From Paenibacillus_E qinlingensis (GTDB lineage: Bacteria > Bacillota > Bacilli > Paenibacillales > NBRC-103111), in assembly GCF_028746185.1 (NCBI RefSeq), contig NZ_JAQIVH010000055.1, forward strand, positions 124,001-188,000: DNA of 64,000 nt, written 5' to 3'. Of the stretch, positions 60,318 to 64,000 are shown one piece after another. Both the position numbers and the translations under genes were made by a program. Each line of letters begins with the position of its first letter. Position 1 is the stretch's first letter. The notes under the pieces are model-generated. The model was not told the DNA's origin. It made no database searches and saw nothing but the letters and a program-made list of their open reading frames with translations.

Positions 60318-61676
60318 TTAAAAGGGAAATTTGAATCCCTTGCCTAATTTTTTCATGCCTTTGGCACCTTTCGGTCCCATCATACCCGAGAATTGCTTCA
60401 TCATTTTACGCATATCATCGAACTGCTTGATGAAACGATTGACTTCCTGCACCGTATTCCCGCTACCTGCTGCAATCCGCTTGCGGCGATTTGCATTCAA
60501 TAGCTCAGGCTTACGTTTCTCTTCGGTTGTCATCGACTTCACAATAGCTTCAACGCGAGCCATTTGCTTCTCGTCAACCTTCATATCTTTCATGCCTTTA
60601 ATCTTGTTCGCACCAGGCAGCATATCAAGAATTTGGTCAAGTGGCCCCATCTTCTTCACTTGCTCCATCTGCTCAATGAAGTCCTCGAAGGTAAATTCGG
60701 CGTTGCGCATTTTGCGCTCCATCTCTTTCGCCTTATCCATATCGATACCAGCTTGCGCCTTCTCAATTAAGGAGAGCATATCGCCCATACCGAGAATTCT
60801 TGATGCCATACGGTCAGGATAAAATGGTTCTAAAGCATCCATTTTCTCGCCGCTAGCTACGAACTTGATCGGACAACCTGTTACCGCTTTGACGGATAAC
60901 GCAGCACCACCGCGTGTATCTCCATCTAGTTTGGTTAACACAACACCGGATAATTCAAGCTGTTGATGGAAGCTTTCTGCAACATTGACTGCATCTTGCC
61001 CTGTCATCGCATCGACAACTAGCAAAATCTCATCTGGGCTCGTAGCTTCACGTACATTCTTGAGCTCGTCCATGAGGTTTTCATCAATGTGCAAGCGTCC
61101 TGCGGTATCGATAATCACATAGTCATTACCGTTATCCTTCGCATGTTGAAGACCCGCTTTGGCAATCTCGACAGGGTTCACTTTATCACCTAATGAGAAA
61201 ACCGGAACCTTCAGTTGTTCACCCAGTACTTCCAACTGCTTAATCGCTGCGGGACGATAAATGTCACACGCAACAAGAAGCGGTCTGTGATTCTGTTTCA
61301 ACAACATTTTAGCCAATTTACCTGAGGTCGTTGTTTTACCAGCCCCTTGCAAACCAGCCATCATAATAACCGTCGGCGGTCGATTTGAACGCGCTAGCTT
61401 ACTTTGTGTACCACCCATAAGGGCCGTAAGCTCTTTGTTCACGATATCGATAACCACCATGCCCGGCGTAAAAGATTTCAGAACTTCTTGTCCGATCGCT
61501 TGCTCTTTCACCTTCGCGATAAAATCTTTCACAACTTTAAAGTTAACGTCCGCTTCAAGCAGTGCCAATCTTACCTCGCGAAGCGCTTCGCCTACATCTT
61601 CTTCCGTCAGCTTACCTTTGCTTCTCAGCTTGCCGAACACATTCTGCAATCGGTTTGCTAATCCTTCAAATGCCAT
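60318..61676 (-). CDS. ffh: Signal recognition particle protein Ffh
   Basis: SRP54 GTPase that binds signal peptides on the ribosome. 452 residues from ATG 61676 (GGAGG 8 bases upstream; a GTG 9 bases earlier overlaps it). NG domain: G1 GLQGAGKTTTSGKLAKML (about 107), DTAGRLHIDE and TKLDGDTRGGAALS. The Met-rich M domain (about 300-452) ends MMGPKGAKGMKKLGKGFKFP. It follows ylxM. Confidence 0.97.
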   Translation of the reverse strand: MAFEGLANRLQNVFGKLRSKGKLTEEDVGEALREVRLALLEADVNFKVVKDFIAKVKEQAIGQEVLKSFTPGMVVIDIVNKELTALMGGTQSKLARSNRPPTVIMMAGLQGAGKTTTSGKLAKMLLKQNHRPLLVACDIYRPAAIKQLEVLGEQLKVPVFSLGDKVNPVEIAKAGLQHAKDNGNDYVIIDTAGRLHIDENLMDELKNVREATSPDEILLVVDAMTGQDAVNVAESFHQQLELSGVVLTKLDGDTRGGAALSVKAVTGCPIKFVASGEKMDALEPFYPDRMASRILGMGDMLSLIEKAQAGIDMDKAKEMERKMRNAEFTFEDFIEQMEQVKKMGPLDQILDMLPGANKIKGMKDMKVDEKQMARVEAIVKSMTTEEKRKPELLNANRRKRIAAGSGNTVQEVNRFIKQFDDMRKMMKQFSGMMGPKGAKGMKKLGKGFKFPF

Positions 61677-61706
61677 GCGCTTCACCTCCTGCTTCTAACT
61701 AAGGTT

Positions 61707-62057
61707 TCAATCCATCCCTACTATTGTATCAAAAAGCTCTGTCACTTTCCTCTTTAGCGCTGGGTCACAATCACTCAAACCAACATCTAAATCTTGACGC
61801 AGCTTCATGCGTTGTTCGTGCTTATGTAACAGCTTTAACTTACTCTCATATTCCTGCAGTGTCAATTCCGCACGTTTGATATGCTCATAGACCGCTTGGC
61901 GACTGATCGTGAAGTTCTCAGCAATCTCCCCGAGGGAGTAATCATCATGGAAGTACAGTTCAAGAAATGTTCGCTGTTTATCGGTCAACAATGCTTCATA
62001 GAAATCAAACAGCAGGTTAATGCGATTCGTTTTCTCCAACATAGGATCGACAGTCAT
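61707..62057 (-). CDS. ylxM: YlxM, UPF0122 DNA-binding-like SRP partner
   Basis: 116 residues. A sigma-70 region 4-like helix-turn-helix (LTDKQRTFLELYFHDDYSLG then EIAENFTISRQAVYEHIKRA). YlxM is always next to ffh in Firmicutes and in streptococci stimulates the SRP GTPases; here that is by homology only. GGAGGT is 6 bases before ATG 62057. It starts the ylxM-ffh unit from a strong promoter. Confidence 0.93.
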   Translation of the reverse strand: MTVDPMLEKTNRINLLFDFYEALLTDKQRTFLELYFHDDYSLGEIAENFTISRQAVYEHIKRAELTLQEYESKLKLLHKHEQRMKLRQDLDVGLSDCDPALKRKVTELFDTIVGMD

Positions 62058-62106
62058 AATCTACCTCCGTAAAGGTTGCACACTTGACACCAGCACAACA
62101 GAACCT

Positions 62107-62135
62107 ATCATACTGAATTCCAAGATGATTGTCAA
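62107..62135 (-). promoter_or_regulatory. ylxM-ffh promoter (sigma-A type)
   Basis: TTGACA (62135-62130), 17-base spacer, TATGAT (62112-62107). The best -35 match in the window. It begins 4 bases after the ftsY stop codon. Confidence 0.8.
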
Positions 62136-62138
62136 GCA

Positions 62139-63128
62139 TTATACCTTGTCAGTATTTTCACCTATCCATTTACCAAAAAGCGCATGCACAAACTGCTCAG
62201 AATCGAACGCTTGGAGATCATCCATTTTCTCACCAAGTCCCACAAATTTAACCGGCAGCGAGAGTTCTTGACGAATCGCCACAACGATTCCACCCTTCGC
62301 CGTTCCATCCAATTTGGACAAAACTAAGCCTGTCAGACCTGTTTTATCACCGAATAGCTTAGCTTGGCTTAAGGCATTTTGACCCGTCGTAGCATCCAGA
62401 ACAAGAATAACTTCGTGGGGAGCATCCGGTACTTCGCGTTGGATTACACGATAGATCTTGTTAAGCTCCTCCATCAAGTTCACCTTATTTTGCAAACGTC
62501 CCGCTGTATCACACAAAAGGATATCTACTCCGCGTGTTTTGGCTGCTTGTACGGCATCATACATAACCGCGGCAGGATCTGCGCCAGATTGTTGCTTAAT
62601 GACATCAACACCAACGCGCTCTCCCCAAGTCTCAAGCTGCTCAATGGCACCGGCACGGAACGTGTCACCAGCGGCCATCAGAACTTTCTTCCCTTGAGAT
62701 TTGAACATGTGAGCCATTTTGCCAATCGTCGTCGTCTTACCTACACCGTTAACACCAACGAATAGGATAACCGTCAAGCCATTAGGATTGATGTTAAGTC
62801 CAGCATCCGCATCCCCTTTTAGCAACTCAATCAGTTTTTCCGAAAGGATCGGTTGCAGCTCTGCTGGATCTTCAATTTTGCGCTTTTTAACCTCAGCACG
62901 AAGTTCATCAATTAATTTCAGAACCGTATTCACGCCAACATCTGCGCCAATTAGAATTTCTTCCAGTTCTTCATAAAAATCTTCATCTATTTTCTTGCGT
63001 CGGCTAAATAAATCATCTACACGGTTCACGAAAGCATCACGCGTTTTCGTTAAACCTTCCTTGAACTTATTGGTTACCGCCTCAGCTTTACCTGAAATAC
63101 TTTCTTTCAATCGTTTAAAAAAACTCAT
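62139..63128 (-). CDS. ftsY: SRP receptor GTPase FtsY
   Basis: Docks SRP-ribosome complexes at the membrane. 329 residues with a short acidic/basic N-terminus and no long A domain, as in Bacillus. NG domain: G1 VGVNGVGKTTTIGKMAHM (about 128), DTAGRLQNKV, and SKLDGTAKGGIVVAIRQEL. GGAGGA precedes ATG 63128. It lies 32 bases after smc. Confidence 0.96.
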   Translation of the reverse strand: MSFFKRLKESISGKAEAVTNKFKEGLTKTRDAFVNRVDDLFSRRKKIDEDFYEELEEILIGADVGVNTVLKLIDELRAEVKKRKIEDPAELQPILSEKLIELLKGDADAGLNINPNGLTVILFVGVNGVGKTTTIGKMAHMFKSQGKKVLMAAGDTFRAGAIEQLETWGERVGVDVIKQQSGADPAAVMYDAVQAAKTRGVDILLCDTAGRLQNKVNLMEELNKIYRVIQREVPDAPHEVILVLDATTGQNALSQAKLFGDKTGLTGLVLSKLDGTAKGGIVVAIRQELSLPVKFVGLGEKMDDLQAFDSEQFVHALFGKWIGENTDKV

Positions 63129-63160
63129 AGTTCCTCCTAATATATCCCCTATTTCTATAC

Positions 63161-64000
63161 TTATGACGCCGTCATCGTAGCTTCCTCGTCTTCTAATCGA
63201 ACCGATACGAGCTTCGAAACGCCGCCTTCTTGCATGGTGACACCATACAACACATCGGCTTCTTCCATTGTTCCTTTACGGTGTGTAACAACGATAAATT
63301 GCGTCATTTCCGAAAACTCACGTAAATACTCCGCAAAACGAGATACGTTAGCCTCGTCTAACGCGGCTTCTACTTCATCCAGTACGCAGAATGGTACTGG
63401 TTTAACGCGAATAATGGAGAACAAGAGCGCAATCGCAGTCAATGCACGTTCGCCACCGGATAGTAATTGCAGGTTTTGCAGCTTTTTGCCTGGCGGTTGT
63501 GCCACAATTTCAATACCCGTGTCGAGCATGTTCTCAGGCTCAGACAGAATTAAATCTGCGCGACCACCACCGAATAGTTTCGCAAAGACAACACCAAAAT
63601 GGGACCGAATCGCATCGAACGTCGTTTTAAAACGTTTGGACATTTCTTGATCCATCTCACGAATGACTTGGTACAAGGTTGTTTTCGCTTCGATCAAGTC
63701 ATCTTTCTGCGAACTCAAGAACTCGAAGCGTTCAGATACACGCGCGTATTCTTCAATCGCACCAAGATTTACATCACCTAGCGATGCAATTTCCCTTTTC
63801 AACTCGCGTACTTTACTTTGTGTACCCTGAATATCCTCAGGTATGGGGTAACGCATTTTCGCCAGTTCGTAGCTAAGCTCATATTCTTCCGCAAGCTTTT
63901 TGAGCAGGTTCTCCAGCTCCACATCAAGACGCGTCACGCGAACCTCGGTTTGATGGAGATTTTCTTCCACTTGCTTCAGCTGGATACGCTGGGTACGTGT
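63161..64000 (-). CDS. smc: Chromosome segregation ATPase SMC (3' part only)
   Basis: C-terminal ~279 residues of SMC, which compacts and segregates the chromosome with ScpA and ScpB. The frame stays open to the right edge. A coiled-coil end is followed by the C-terminal ATPase half: ABC signature LLSGGERALTAIALLFSI, Walker B FCVLDEVEAALDEANV and the switch FIVVTHRKGTMEEAD. The preceding codons to 64000 continue in frame. smc-ftsY order is as in other Bacilli. Confidence 0.96.
   Translation of the reverse strand, partial: TRTQRIQLKQVEENLHQTEVRVTRLDVELENLLKKLAEEYELSYELAKMRYPIPEDIQGTQSKVRELKREIASLGDVNLGAIEEYARVSERFEFLSSQKDDLIEAKTTLYQVIREMDQEMSKRFKTTFDAIRSHFGVVFAKLFGGGRADLILSEPENMLDTGIEIVAQPPGKKLQNLQLLSGGERALTAIALLFSIIRVKPVPFCVLDEVEAALDEANVSRFAEYLREFSEMTQFIVVTHRKGTMEEADVLYGVTMQEGGVSKLVSVRLEDEEATMTAS

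Noticed and set aside
1..64000. tRNA, rRNA, insertion sequence, prophage or att sites
   Set aside because: Reading both strands showed no such genes; nearly all bases are covered by conserved chromosomal genes.

Overview
The window is a 64 kb piece of a Firmicutes (Bacilli) chromosome. Gene order, Gram-positive PolC, CodY, SigD, a SwrB-like gene, YlxM and the CheC/CheD/FliY chemotaxis set all point there. The extra genes around sigD, the short EF-Ts and the second FliK/FlhB-like pair fit Paenibacillaceae best; that family-level call is inference. Every gene except comM is on the minus strand, so transcription runs from the right edge to the left. I see no tRNA, rRNA, CRISPR array, insertion sequence or prophage, and no gene-free stretch longer than about 300 bases.

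Right part (64000 to about 47100), in the direction of transcription: smc (3' part), ftsY, ylxM, ffh, rpsP, khpA, rimM, trmD, rplS, lepB, rbgA and rnhB. These cover SRP targeting, ribosome assembly, tRNA modification and signal peptide removal. Next come a FliK-like gene and a short FlhB-like gene (ylqG/ylqH type), yraN, the lone plus-strand gene comM, a small zinc-ribbon gene, sucC-sucD, dprA and topA.

Middle (44976 to 9325): trmFO, hslV-hslU-codY, then a fla/che operon of about 31 kb with at least 37 genes and many 1-8 base overlaps. It runs flgB-flgC-fliE-fliF-fliG-fliH-fliI-fliJ-motE-fliK-flgD-(TIGR02530)-flgE-swrD-fliL-fliM-fliY-cheY-fliO-fliP-fliQ-fliR-flhB-flhA-flhF-flhG-cheB-cheA-cheW-cheC-cheD-(membrane protein)-sigD-(DUF342)-(small conserved)-(swrB-like)-(MltG LysM-like). 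It encodes basal body, hook, export apparatus, switch, chemotaxis signalling and the flagellar sigma factor. codY lies just upstream, separated by a strong terminator. A clear terminator at 9286-9317 closes the operon just before the rpsB promoter.

Left part (9240 to 1): rpsB, tsf, pyrH, frr, uppS, cdsA, dxr, rseP, proS and the start of polC: translation factors, UMP kinase, isoprenoid and phospholipid synthesis, a membrane protease and replication. Terminators follow rpsB, tsf and frr, so this conserved cluster is cut into short units.

The main departures from the Bacillus subtilis layout are: a eukaryote/archaeal-type proS in the bacterial proS position; no xerC between trmFO and hslV; insertion of yraN, comM and a zinc-ribbon gene before sucC; extra genes around sigD; and a FliK-like gene with a GC-rich Ala/Pro linker paired with an NPTH-less FlhB C-domain.
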